A DNA stretch of 64,000 nt. Origin: Nocardia amamiensis (GTDB lineage: Bacteria; Actinomycetota; Actinomycetes; Mycobacteriales; Mycobacteriaceae). Shown here piece by piece: positions 1-8,526 of the stretch; within the stretch, counting starts at the first letter, position 1; each line of letters begins with the position of its first letter. The stretch is taken from NCBI RefSeq assembly GCF_015477605.1, contig NZ_JADLQX010000005.1:124001-188000 (forward strand), written 5' to 3'. Under the pieces are notes generated by a model. That model saw only the letters and a list, made by a program, of their open reading frames with translations. It had not been told where the DNA came from and ran no database searches. A program made the position numbers and the translations under genes.

Positions 1-2083
1 AGGCCGCGTTGAACCGCAGCGGGTCGTCCGCGTCGCTCTTCAGGTAGGCCGAACCGGGCACGCTCGGGAGGTGATAGGCATCGGTGATACCGAGCACCGC
101 GCGGGATTCGTTGGCCGAGAAGGTGCGCAGACCGATGCGATAGGACAGGTGGCTGTCCAGGCCGCGCAGCTTGTTCTCTTCCAAGCGCTGCGAGGCCAGC
201 AGCAGATGCACCCGCAGCGAGCGGCCGAGGCGGCCGATCATCACGAACAGGTCGGCGAAATCCGGCTTCTGCGAAAGTAGTTCGGAGAACTCGTCGACCA
301 CGACGAACAGCGCGGGCAGCGGGTCGAGCTGGGCGCCTGCGGCGCGCGCCTTCTCGTACTCGGTGACGTTGGCGAAATTGCCCGCCGAGCGCAGCAGTTC
401 CTGACGCCGGTTCATCTCGCCGGATAGCGCGTCCTTCATGCGGTCGACCATCGAGAGTTCTTCCTCGAGGTTGGTGATCACCGCGGCGACGTGCGGCAGC
501 GATTCCAGGCCGAGGAAGGTCGCGCCGCCCTTGAAGTCGACCAGCACGAGATTGAGCAGGTCTGGCGAATGGGTGGCGACCAGCGAGAGCACCAGGGTGC
601 GCAGGAACTCGGACTTACCCGAGCCGGTCGCGCCGATGCACAAGCCGTGCGGGCCCATGCCGTTCTCGGCGGACTCCTTGATGTCGATCTCCACCGGCGT
701 GCCGTCCGGGGTGACGCCGATCGGCACGCGTAGTCGCTCCCGGTCGCTGCGCGGGCGCCACACCACGGCCGGGTCGATCTGGGCGGCGTCCGGAATCTTC
801 AGCAGCGCCATCAGACCCGGGACGGCGCGCGTCTCGTCACCGAGGCTGACGATCTGCGCCGCGGTCGCGACGCGGTATCGGGCCAGGTCGCGGGCCAGCG
901 CGCCGGCTTCGGCCAGGCTCACCGAGTCCGCGGTCGCGAATCGCTCGGTGCCCGCAGCGGATTTCGCGGCGACCCACCCGTCCGAGACCACCAGTTGCAG
1001 GCCGCGGCGCACGGCGAGACCGGTCTGCGGCGCGGTGAGGTCGAGCACGGTCACCGAGTCCAGGCCCGCGTCGCTGACGATCCGCTCGGTTCCGCTGACG
1101 AAACCGTCGTCGATGATGACGAGTAGGTGGATCCGGCCCACGGTCGGCTGCGCGTTACGCATGAACCGGCCGCGTTCGAGCAGCTCGGCGGCCATGGCGG
1201 TTTCGAGTTCGCCCAGCGACCGGTACATCATGCGAGCCGATCCGATGCCGTCGCGATCGACCGGATGCTGCAGGTGCGGAAGCCACTTCGCCCACGACCA
1301 CGCCGCGCCGTCGGGATCGCCGCAGATGATGGCGACCGCGGTGTGGTCGGGTCCGTGGAACGCGGTGAACTCCATCAGCATCGACCGCACCAGCATGCGG
1401 GTCTGTGCCGGGTCGCCCTCGATGTTGACGGCCGGGAACGCACGCAGCGAGATCGCGGTCGGCAGGTTGTGCACCACCGAATGGGTGCGCACGAAACGAC
1501 GCAGCGCCACCGTCGACACCGGCTCCAGATCCTCCAGCGGACCCGTCTCCGGCCTGGCCAGCTTGGTCGCCAACCGGTGGCTGCCGACGCCGACGCGCAC
1601 GTGCCCGAAATCCGGGTCGTTGGGGCGGCGCTCCCACATGCGCCGGGTGCCGACCAGCGACTGGAGATCGGCCGGGTCCGGATGACTCCACAGCAGCGCG
1701 TCGAGCTGCGCGCGCCCGGTCTTGCGGACGTCCCTGCGCACCTGGTCCAGGTACCGGAAGTAGTCCTTGCGTTCCTCGTTGAGCTCCGCGGCCTTCTTCG
1801 GCCCGCCCCCGCCCCGGTATCCCGCCATCATGCCGACCATCGACATGATCATCATCATCGGGAACATCATCATGAACGGATTGGCCAGCAGGCTGCGGCC
1901 CATCATGACCATCATCGCGATCATGCCGACCACGGCGACCACCATCACCACCGGCATGAGCTTCATCAGCAGCCCGGTCGGTATCGGACGGGCGATCTCC
2001 GGCGGTGCGGTCAGCGCGACCTCGCCGCCGGGCGCCCGCGGCGGCGCGATGCGAGGCCTGCGCACGAAACCTTCGGTAGCCAT
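1..2083 (-). CDS. eccC: EccC, type VII secretion FtsK/SpoIIIE-type ATPase (N-terminal 694 residues; 3' end outside window)
   Basis: EccC is the membrane-anchored motor ATPase of ESX systems and recognises substrates at the channel. The ATG at 2083 opens a protein starting MATEGFVRRPRIAPPRAP. Two methionine-rich hydrophobic segments lie near residues 38-60 and 68-85, then a conserved stalk (WSHPDP, GTRRMWERR, DPDFGHVRVGVG). The first ATPase domain has a Walker A GATGSGKS (Lys about 490), the family motif LVDFKGGATFLGLE and a Walker B ending VVDEF (Asp about 597). The window ends about 100 residues later, at a stretch typical of EccC (SVPGSAYLKSD), so whether ATPase domains 2 and 3 are in the same polypeptide cannot be seen. 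The start lies 3 bp after the mycP stop, with an AAGGA ribosome site inside mycP, so eccD-mycP-eccC is probably one transcript. Family assignment is certain; the ESX subtype is not. Confidence 0.97.
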   Translation of the reverse strand, partial: MATEGFVRRPRIAPPRAPGGEVALTAPPEIARPIPTGLLMKLMPVVMVVAVVGMIAMMVMMGRSLLANPFMMMFPMMMIMSMVGMMAGYRGGGGPKKAAELNEERKDYFRYLDQVRRDVRKTGRAQLDALLWSHPDPADLQSLVGTRRMWERRPNDPDFGHVRVGVGSHRLATKLARPETGPLEDLEPVSTVALRRFVRTHSVVHNLPTAISLRAFPAVNIEGDPAQTRMLVRSMLMEFTAFHGPDHTAVAIICGDPDGAAWSWAKWLPHLQHPVDRDGIGSARMMYRSLGELETAMAAELLERGRFMRNAQPTVGRIHLLVIIDDGFVSGTERIVSDAGLDSVTVLDLTAPQTGLAVRRGLQLVVSDGWVAAKSAAGTERFATADSVSLAEAGALARDLARYRVATAAQIVSLGDETRAVPGLMALLKIPDAAQIDPAVVWRPRSDRERLRVPIGVTPDGTPVEIDIKESAENGMGPHGLCIGATGSGKSEFLRTLVLSLVATHSPDLLNLVLVDFKGGATFLGLESLPHVAAVITNLEEELSMVDRMKDALSGEMNRRQELLRSAGNFANVTEYEKARAAGAQLDPLPALFVVVDEFSELLSQKPDFADLFVMIGRLGRSLRVHLLLASQRLEENKLRGLDSHLSYRIGLRTFSANESRAVLGITDAYHLPSVPGSAYLKSDADDPLRFNAA

Positions 2084-2086
2084 GTC

Positions 2087-3490
2087 CTACAGTCCTTCTC
2101 CGGTCTCCGCCGGGTCGACGACGCCGCGGCCCCGGCGGAACGGGACGGACAGCGCGTATCCGATGCCGAGCAGCGACAGCAGCACGATGGCGCCAATGGT
2201 CGCGACGCGACGCGGCGCGGGATCGACATAGGGCGGCGGCGGAGTCGGCGGAATCGGCCGCGCCACATCGGCTCCCGCGTTCACCGGGCGTTCGGGCAAC
2301 TGGGCGGTCAGCGCGGCGAGCGGGTCGATCAGTCCGTGGCCGATCCGGTCGTCGCGTCCGGAACCGGGTTGCTGCGCGGTTCGGGTGATGCGGTCGATCA
2401 CCTGCTGCGCCGACAGTTGCGGGAATCGTGCGCGCACCAGCGCGGCGAGCCCGGACACGTAGGCGCTGGAAAAGCTGGTCCCGTCGATGGATCCGACGCC
2501 CTCGGCGGTCTGCACCGAGTCGACCAGACCGGTAGCGCCCGGCTTGCTGTCCAGCGAAACGATATTGAGTCCCGGGGCCGCGACGCCCACCCATGGACCG
2601 TGGATGGAAAACGGCGAGACGGTGCCGTCGGCCTCCACCGAAGCGACCGAGAGCACGTAGGGCGCGAACCAGGCCGGACTCACCGCGGTACGCACCGCGC
2701 CCCATCCTGTCCCCTCGTTCTGGCCATCACATGCCCCACCCTGCTGAATGTTTCCGGCCGCGGCCACCACGACCACATTTCGATCGTAGGCGTATTTGAC
2801 GGCCGCGCCGAGTGCGCCGTCGGCCGGGTCCGCGCCCGTCGGCGAACAGGCGACCTCGGAGATGTTGATCACGCTCGCACCCAGGTCAACCGCACGCACG
2901 ACCGCCGCGGCCAAGGTCAGCACATTGCCGTACCCGGCGCTGGCGATCTTTCCCGGCACCTCCGAGCGGGCCCGGTCTTTCGGCTCGTACGCCAGGCTCA
3001 GCTGCCGGATGGCCAGGACCTCCGCGTCGGGCGCGACGCCGGAGAACGCGTCGTCGGGGCTCGGCCGCGCCGCGATCAGGCCGGCGACCAGCGTGCCGTG
3101 GCCGTCGCAGTCGCTGGTGCCGTCGGAGTTGGCCACGAAATCGCCGCCGGGCTGCAGCGCGGGCAGCCGCGGATGCCGGTTCACGCCGGTATCGATCACC
3201 GCGACCTTCTGTCCGCCGCCACGGCTGAACTCCCAGGCCGCGGGCAGTTCCAGAATCCGTTGCGGCAGCGGTGCGTCGCGTGGTGGGCCGCCGCCGAGCA
3301 TCGGCTCGGCACACACCGAGCGCTGTTCGGTCTCGTCGGGCGGGCCGCCCCTGGCGTTGACCGCGATCGCCGCGCCCAGCGCGCCGTCATCGATGACGGG
3401 CGGCCCGGCGGCGGAGGCCGGGGCGGGCGGGGCGAGACAGCTGAGACCGAGCACCAGCGCAACCCCGGTGAGCCGTAGCGGAACGCTCAT
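2087..3490 (-). CDS. mycP: Mycosin MycP, ESX-associated subtilisin-like serine protease
   Basis: Membrane-anchored S8-family protease that stabilises the ESX membrane complex and processes some substrates in the periplasm. An N-terminal signal peptide (LTGVALVLGLSCLAPPAPASA) precedes the protease domain. The catalytic triad is visible: Asp100 in VAVIDTGV, His131 in CDGHGTLVAG, Ser339 in GTSFSSAYVSG, with the oxyanion Asn in AAAGN. A single C-terminal transmembrane helix (ATIGAIVLLSLLGIGYAL) ends in a basic cytosolic tail, as in all mycosins. I start it at ATG 3490, 11 nt after a GGAG at 3505-3502; a GTG at 3502 is in frame but has no spaced ribosome site. The gene lies between eccD and eccC. 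Confidence 0.96.
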   Translation of the reverse strand: MSVPLRLTGVALVLGLSCLAPPAPASAAGPPVIDDGALGAAIAVNARGGPPDETEQRSVCAEPMLGGGPPRDAPLPQRILELPAAWEFSRGGGQKVAVIDTGVNRHPRLPALQPGGDFVANSDGTSDCDGHGTLVAGLIAARPSPDDAFSGVAPDAEVLAIRQLSLAYEPKDRARSEVPGKIASAGYGNVLTLAAAVVRAVDLGASVINISEVACSPTGADPADGALGAAVKYAYDRNVVVVAAAGNIQQGGACDGQNEGTGWGAVRTAVSPAWFAPYVLSVASVEADGTVSPFSIHGPWVGVAAPGLNIVSLDSKPGATGLVDSVQTAEGVGSIDGTSFSSAYVSGLAALVRARFPQLSAQQVIDRITRTAQQPGSGRDDRIGHGLIDPLAALTAQLPERPVNAGADVARPIPPTPPPPYVDPAPRRVATIGAIVLLSLLGIGYALSVPFRRGRGVVDPAETGEGL

Positions 3491-3509
3491 CGCCACAACC
3501 ACTCCACGA

Positions 3510-4982
3510 TCACAGGTTTCTTGCCGCCGAGTACAAGTCCATGATCCACAGCACCAGCGGCACGACGGTGACGATCAGCAGATATTCGAAGATCTCACCG
3601 GCTCGTCTCATCACCGGCGACATCTCGGTGTGCGGGGCGATGACACCGAAGCCGACCATCGCCGTCGCGACAGCCAGCAGGATGCCCGCGATCGGCACCA
3701 ACCACGACGGATGCCCGACCGCGACCGCGACCCCGACCGCGACCAGCGTGGTCGCGCCACCGGCGATCAGCGTGCCGGTCTGGACCAGGTCCGCGAATGC
3801 CCGTCCGCGCAAGGACAGGATCAGCCCGACGACCACCGCCAGTGCGATGCCCTGCCAGCGCGCCGCGCCGAGCGGATCGGCGGCGAGCACCGCGCCGACC
3901 GTCGCGGCGAGCGTGCTGCCCAGCAGGATGCCGGATTGGTACTGGTTGGCGGCTTTCGCGCGCAGTTCGAGACCCGCCGCCGATGGCAGCGCGGTGGCGC
4001 CGATCGCGCCGATGTCCTCGATGGTGGGGCGCGGTTCGTGATCGGCCGGGTCGATCGCGCCGCCCGCGGTGGGCACCGGAGGGACGGGCAGGCGCGCGGC
4101 CGCGACCGCGAGCCGCGGCGCCATCGTGATCATGATCAACGCGGCGACCAGCACGCCCGACGCGATCTTGGGCGTTCCGACTTCCCACACCATCCGCACC
4201 AGCGCGGCGCAACCCGTGAACGCGGCCGTGGTGAGCGCCGCCGCGCACAGCAGCGCGCCGACCCCCGTGACGCTGTAGGCGACCACGGCTACGACCAGCG
4301 CCGTGACCGAGGCGAGCAAGAGATGCGGACTGCCGAGCGTGTTGGGGACGAAAAACGCGGCGGCGGCGAAGAACAACGCGATCGCGTACAGCGACAGCAG
4401 CGTCGCGGCCAGTGTCGCCTGGTACTTCCGCACGCCGATGACCGCGGCGGTCACGGCGGCCAGCCCGGCGCCCGCGGGCAGGAAGCCGATCGCGATGCTC
4501 GCGCCGTCGGTCTTGGCCACGGCCAGCACACCGATCGCGGCGAGCACCCCGGCCAGCGCCGTGATCAGGCCCATCCACCGGGCCGCGACCGGTGACCAGC
4601 TGTGGAACGACTCGGCCGTCAGCCGCGACACCGCGTCGATCACGTCGTCGAACAGGGCGGGCGACTCCTTCGCCGTCACCGACCGCAAGACCAGCAGCTC
4701 GCCGTCGAACACCTCGGCGTCGGTCAGCGTCTGGTTCGGCGGAATCGGGTCGCGCCCGATCCTGGCCAGGGTCCAATGCTCGGTGCGCAGCGGGGCGCCT
4801 TCGTCGTGCTCGGTGAGGTCGGGAGTACGGGACTCGATCAGTTCCACGATGTCGGTGATGAACGCGGCGATCGGAATCGTCGCGGGCAGCCCCAGATCCA
4901 GCTGGGTGTTGCCGCCGATCACCGAGACTCGGCACAGCTCCGGATCAGCGGCTCCCAAGCCGCTGGTCGACGACTCGGTCAC
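3510..4982 (-). CDS. eccD: EccD, polytopic membrane channel subunit of ESX secretion
   Basis: EccD forms the large transmembrane vestibule of the ESX complex. Residues about 15-105 form the N-terminal ubiquitin-like (YukD-type) cytosolic domain (CRVSVIGGNTQLDLGLP..., ending in FDGELLVLRS). About eleven hydrophobic helices follow to the C-terminus, matching the family in number and total length (490 aa). The start is GTG 4982, with GGGAG upstream. The eccD stop is 7 bp from the GTG and about 19 bp from the ATG considered for mycP, so these genes are likely cotranscribed. It is divergent from eccA across about 120 bp. Confidence 0.95.
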   Translation of the reverse strand: MTESSTSGLGAADPELCRVSVIGGNTQLDLGLPATIPIAAFITDIVELIESRTPDLTEHDEGAPLRTEHWTLARIGRDPIPPNQTLTDAEVFDGELLVLRSVTAKESPALFDDVIDAVSRLTAESFHSWSPVAARWMGLITALAGVLAAIGVLAVAKTDGASIAIGFLPAGAGLAAVTAAVIGVRKYQATLAATLLSLYAIALFFAAAAFFVPNTLGSPHLLLASVTALVVAVVAYSVTGVGALLCAAALTTAAFTGCAALVRMVWEVGTPKIASGVLVAALIMITMAPRLAVAAARLPVPPVPTAGGAIDPADHEPRPTIEDIGAIGATALPSAAGLELRAKAANQYQSGILLGSTLAATVGAVLAADPLGAARWQGIALAVVVGLILSLRGRAFADLVQTGTLIAGGATTLVAVGVAVAVGHPSWLVPIAGILLAVATAMVGFGVIAPHTEMSPVMRRAGEIFEYLLIVTVVPLVLWIMDLYSAARNL

Positions 4983-5013
4983 GAGTTTGCAGACTCCCTA
5001 TGTCGACTCTGTC

Positions 5014-5041
5014 TTGCTTGGCAACGCACCCAATCTATACC
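5014..5041 (+). promoter_or_regulatory. Possible sigma70-type promoter for eccA
   Basis: In the eccD/eccA divergent gap, TTGCTT (5014-5019) and TATACC (5036-5041) are separated by 16 nt and point towards eccA. This is only a consensus resemblance in one of the few less GC-rich stretches; it is not demonstrated. Confidence 0.25.
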
Positions 5042-5080
5042 GCTGTCTCCCGGTATGCTGACCGAGAACTCGCAATTACC

Positions 5081-5099
5081 GTAAGCTTTGGGGGCTTAC
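5081..5099 (+). promoter_or_regulatory. Inverted repeat covering the eccA ribosome-binding site
   Basis: Perfect 6-bp arms GTAAGC (5081-5086) and GCTTAC (5094-5099) enclose TTTGGGG, and the eccA ATG follows at 5104. The G-run that could serve as Shine-Dalgarno sequence lies in the loop and at the base of the right arm. A small mRNA hairpin here could modulate eccA translation, or the repeat could be an operator. Both readings are inference. Confidence 0.3.
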
Positions 5100-5103
5100 C
5101 CGC

Positions 5104-6924
5104 ATGACCGGCAACCGCCAAGCACAACGCGCCTTCGACGCCGGCGTCTTGTCATTGGGCCTCAGTATCGACGGGCAGGAATCCACACGCGATCTCGACT
5201 ACGCGAAGCTTGCGTTCACCAGGGCGACGGAGTGGGATCCCGGTATGTGCGACGCGTGGCTCGGCCGCGCCGCCGCGGGCGAGGTCACCCGGGAAGTTCT
5301 GTTCAATCTCTATAAGACCAGCTCGACCACGCTTTTTCGGGAGCAGCGCAGGCTTGGCCTGCGGCCTAGGGAACTCGCGGGCCGATTCGTGGTCGGTCAG
5401 TACATCGACTATCCGCTGGCCAGTTATACCGAGATCTGGCTCGCCCAGGCCGCGCAGCTGATCGCCGACGCGGACTACGACGAGGCCGAACGGGTGCTCG
5501 ACGAGCTGGCCTCGCATCGCAAATCCCAGCTCTCCCAGCCCGATAAGGAGATCGACGACCGCATCTGCGCCTATGTGCGTGCGGTGCTGCACTATCAGAC
5601 CCAGCGCTGGCCCGACGTGATGACCGTGCTGGCCGGGTCGGCGGAGTGGGAAGACCCGTACATGGCCGCCGCCGCGCACGTCATGGTCGGCACTGCCTGC
5701 GCCCAGCTCGGGCTGTTCGGCGAGGCGATCCGCCGGATGGAGCAGGCCGAGCAGGGCCCGATCCCGGCCGCGGCGACCACCGCCCGGTTCTGCCGCGGAC
5801 TGTGCCTGCGGGAAACCGGCAACGAGGCCGAAGCGCAGGCGCTGTTCGAGAAGGTGTTCTCCGAGGCGCCGGATTTCGAGGCCAACACCCAAGCCATGCG
5901 GGACCGCAAGTACCGCATCACGGTGACCACGAAAGAGCAGATCGACGCGCGCACCAACCGCTGGGATCCGACCTCGGCGCCGTCGGCGGAGCAGATCGGA
6001 CGCGAAGAGCGCGACGACAAGGCCAAACAGATCCTCGAGTCCGCGCGGGCCGAACTCGACGCGCAGATCGGCTTGGCCGCGGTGAAGACCCAGGTGGCCA
6101 AGCTGCAGGCCACTGCGCAACTGGCCAAGATCCGCGCCCAGAAGGGCATGGCCAGCGTGCCGCGCGGCCAGCACCTGGCCTTCACCGGGCCGCCGGGCAC
6201 CGGCAAGACCACCATCGCCAGGGTGGTCGCGAAGATCTATTGCGGGCTCGGTTTGCTGAAGACCGACAATCTCGTCGAAGCCAAGCGCGCCGATTTCGTC
6301 GGACAGCACCTGGGCAGCACCGCGATCAAGACCTCCAAGCTGATCGACAGCGCCATGGACGGCGTGCTGTTCATCGACGAGGCGTACACGCTCATCCAGA
6401 CCGGCCTGCAGGGCGGCGACGCGTTCGGCCGCGAAGCGGTCGACACGCTCCTGGCCAGGATGGAAGACGATCGCGACCGGCTCGTGGTGATCATCGCGGG
6501 TTACGACGGCGAGATCGATCGGCTGCTCGCCGCCAACGACGGTCTGGCCTCCCGCTTCGCCAAGCGGGTGAAGTTCGACTCCTACACCCCGCAGGAGCTC
6601 GGCGAGATCGGCCAGTTCATCGCGCGGAAGCGGGATTCGGAGGTCTCCGAGGAGGCGCTGGCGCTGCTCGTCGCCGCCTGCGCCGAGCTGTACGAGAAGG
6701 AGAGCACCGACCAGAGCGGTCAGCCGCGCCGCGGCATCGACCTCGCCGGCAACGGCCGCTTCATCAGGAACGTGATCGAGGCGGCCGAGGAGGAGCGCGA
6801 GTTCCGGCTGGCCAATGACGAAAGCCTGGATCTGGCCGACCTGGACGAGGTGGTGCTCATGCGCATCGAGGCCGACGACATGTCCAATGCCCTCACGAAT
6901 GTGCTTGCCACACTGAACCGGTAG
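5104..6924 (+). CDS. eccA: EccA, AAA+ ATPase of the ESX system (CbbX/CfqX family)
   Basis: Cytosolic AAA+ ATPase thought to act on EspG-bound PE/PPE substrates. Residues 1-270 form the TPR-like helical N-domain typical of EccA. The AAA domain begins near residue 315 (LDAQIGLAAVKTQVAKL), with Walker A GPPGTGKT (Lys368), Walker B VLFIDEAY (Asp425) and the downstream sensor/arginine region GLASRFAKRVKF. The length of 606 aa fits the family (about 570-630). The gene stands alone on the plus strand between divergent eccD and convergent eccB. EccA is absent from minimal ESX-4 systems, so this locus belongs to a more complex ESX type. Confidence 0.96.
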   Translation: MTGNRQAQRAFDAGVLSLGLSIDGQESTRDLDYAKLAFTRATEWDPGMCDAWLGRAAAGEVTREVLFNLYKTSSTTLFREQRRLGLRPRELAGRFVVGQYIDYPLASYTEIWLAQAAQLIADADYDEAERVLDELASHRKSQLSQPDKEIDDRICAYVRAVLHYQTQRWPDVMTVLAGSAEWEDPYMAAAAHVMVGTACAQLGLFGEAIRRMEQAEQGPIPAAATTARFCRGLCLRETGNEAEAQALFEKVFSEAPDFEANTQAMRDRKYRITVTTKEQIDARTNRWDPTSAPSAEQIGREERDDKAKQILESARAELDAQIGLAAVKTQVAKLQATAQLAKIRAQKGMASVPRGQHLAFTGPPGTGKTTIARVVAKIYCGLGLLKTDNLVEAKRADFVGQHLGSTAIKTSKLIDSAMDGVLFIDEAYTLIQTGLQGGDAFGREAVDTLLARMEDDRDRLVVIIAGYDGEIDRLLAANDGLASRFAKRVKFDSYTPQELGEIGQFIARKRDSEVSEEALALLVAACAELYEKESTDQSGQPRRGIDLAGNGRFIRNVIEAAEEEREFRLANDESLDLADLDEVVLMRIEADDMSNALTNVLATLNR

Positions 6925-6979
6925 CGGTGTCTGATTTGCAGTGCCTGCGGCACTGCGTGTTCGCGGCGTTGGTTGGCGT

Positions 6980-8431
6980 CTAACGACCGGACGGCAGTGT
7001 GTCGTGACTGACGAGCGCGTCCCGCGGCGTGAGAGTGGGGCCGGGCACCAATTGGCCGACGATCGGCCACGGAGCCAGCCGTGGTTTCGATTCCAGGCCG
7101 AGCACCGCCGCGGTCTCGGCGTCGGGGACGCCGTAGCGAATGCCGTTGTCGCCCACGTAGAACAGCGTGCCGCGCCGAGCGCTCTCCGGATCGATGCCCG
7201 TGGCCTGGACGAATTCGCCCGTGCCCGGCCGAATGTAGGCTGCGTCCACGCGCTCGCCCGTACCGTCGGCCGTGGCCAGCTCGACCGGGGTGGCCGAGGA
7301 GGACAGCGGCAACTTGCGACCGGCCAGGATGGTCACCGTCGCCGCCGGATCGTCGGCGCCCCTGGACCAGGACGTACAGCCCACCGGTGCGTCCTCGGCC
7401 GCCAGGATTTTCGGCGTCTCGGACGGGAAGTGGTCGAGCGGGAGTCGCTCCAGCACCGGGACGCCGGTGATCCGGTCCGGCGGTACCGTGGTGATCTCAC
7501 TCATGCCTTGGGAATTCGCGTTCCGGATGACCTGCGCGGCGAACGGCGACACCCGCTGCACGCCATCGGCGAGCACCACGTAGAGGTCGTCGGCGACCAC
7601 GCCGCGCACCCGTATCACGCCGCCGACCGGCACGCCGGACAGCTTGCCGGGTCCCGGCTCGCCGACGCGCTCGATTTGCGGCGGGGCCAAGGCGGCGACC
7701 TGGGTCGCGGCGTTCAACAGCCCCGTGCCGATCGGCCGGGGCTGATGGGCTCGCAGGTTCAGCGATTGGGCCATCACGGAGTCCTTCGGATCGACCTCCG
7801 CGCGCTTGCCGTCGAACAGCAGGAAAGTCTTGCCCTCTCGGACCACCAGCAGCGCCGCGTCGGCGCCGAGCGGCCGGGCGACGCCGTCCGCGTCGGTCGC
7901 CAAACCACCCGCGATCACCGTGGTGTGCACCCCTGGGGAGCGGGCCGCACTGCCGGCGGGGGACAGCTGCACCGCATCGCACAGGGTCCAGATCGACCGC
8001 TTTCCCGCCGAGGAACCTGGTAGCGACGCGGGTGCGCCGGGGATGCCCAGCAGCGCACCACGTGGCAGTGCGGCGAGCTTGGATTCCTTGACCGAAGTGG
8101 GCGACTCGTTGCTCTGGGTGATCAGCCGGGCCGAGGCCAGATTCAGCACCGGATGCAAGGTTTCGCCGACGACGGCGTAGAGCGCGCCGCTCTCCTTGGC
8201 CATCACGATCTTCGCGTCGTCGACCGAGCCCTGCGGCCGCAGGAACGCCAGGATCGCGGCGCCCGCCACCACCAGCAGGCCGAGCACCGCACCGACGACC
8301 AGCGACCGGGACTGTGAGCGCATCGGGTCGTGCAGCATCCGCACGTCCCGGCGCACGAGTGCGTGCTCGTAACGGCGTAGCAGGAATCGGTAGCCGTTGA
8401 CTTGAGCGCGCGTGGTCAACTGGGCCGGCAC
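6980..8431 (-). CDS. eccB: EccB, membrane/periplasmic subunit of the ESX core
   Basis: EccB has a short cytosolic N-terminus, one transmembrane helix and a large periplasmic domain. The sequence shows the conserved cytosolic segment (AQLTTRAQVNGYRFLLRR, then RMLHDPMRSQ), a helix (SLVVGAVLGLLVVAGAAIL) near residue 45, then the repeated periplasmic beta/alpha units, with the conserved cysteines in WTLCDAVQL and GCTSWSRG. The reading frame is open upstream to 8584, but GGAGGA directly precedes GTG 8431, which gives MPAQLTTRAQ, the usual EccB beginning. The longer version would overlap divergent eccE. The 483-aa length fits the family. The gene is convergent with eccA (about 55 bp between stops). 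Confidence 0.95.
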   Translation of the reverse strand: MPAQLTTRAQVNGYRFLLRRYEHALVRRDVRMLHDPMRSQSRSLVVGAVLGLLVVAGAAILAFLRPQGSVDDAKIVMAKESGALYAVVGETLHPVLNLASARLITQSNESPTSVKESKLAALPRGALLGIPGAPASLPGSSAGKRSIWTLCDAVQLSPAGSAARSPGVHTTVIAGGLATDADGVARPLGADAALLVVREGKTFLLFDGKRAEVDPKDSVMAQSLNLRAHQPRPIGTGLLNAATQVAALAPPQIERVGEPGPGKLSGVPVGGVIRVRGVVADDLYVVLADGVQRVSPFAAQVIRNANSQGMSEITTVPPDRITGVPVLERLPLDHFPSETPKILAAEDAPVGCTSWSRGADDPAATVTILAGRKLPLSSSATPVELATADGTGERVDAAYIRPGTGEFVQATGIDPESARRGTLFYVGDNGIRYGVPDAETAAVLGLESKPRLAPWPIVGQLVPGPTLTPRDALVSHDTLPSGR

Positions 8432-8526
8432 GAATCCTCCGAACAGGACGCGGGTGGATCGGGGTGCGACATGGTCGCGCGGCTCTACAGTAGCGAAGCT
8501 CAGGAAGTTCGGTCCATGATGAGCCC
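8432..8526. promoter_or_regulatory. Divergent eccB/eccE intergenic region
   Basis: These 95 bp separate the 5' ends of eccB (minus) and eccE (plus) and should carry both promoters. No convincing -35/-10 pair could be picked out. The eccB ribosome site GGAGGA lies at its left end. Confidence 0.4.

Noticed and set aside
3491..3502. GTG 3502 as mycosin start.
   Set aside because: The GGAG is 0-1 nt from this codon; ATG 3490 has workable spacing and gives a normal signal peptide.
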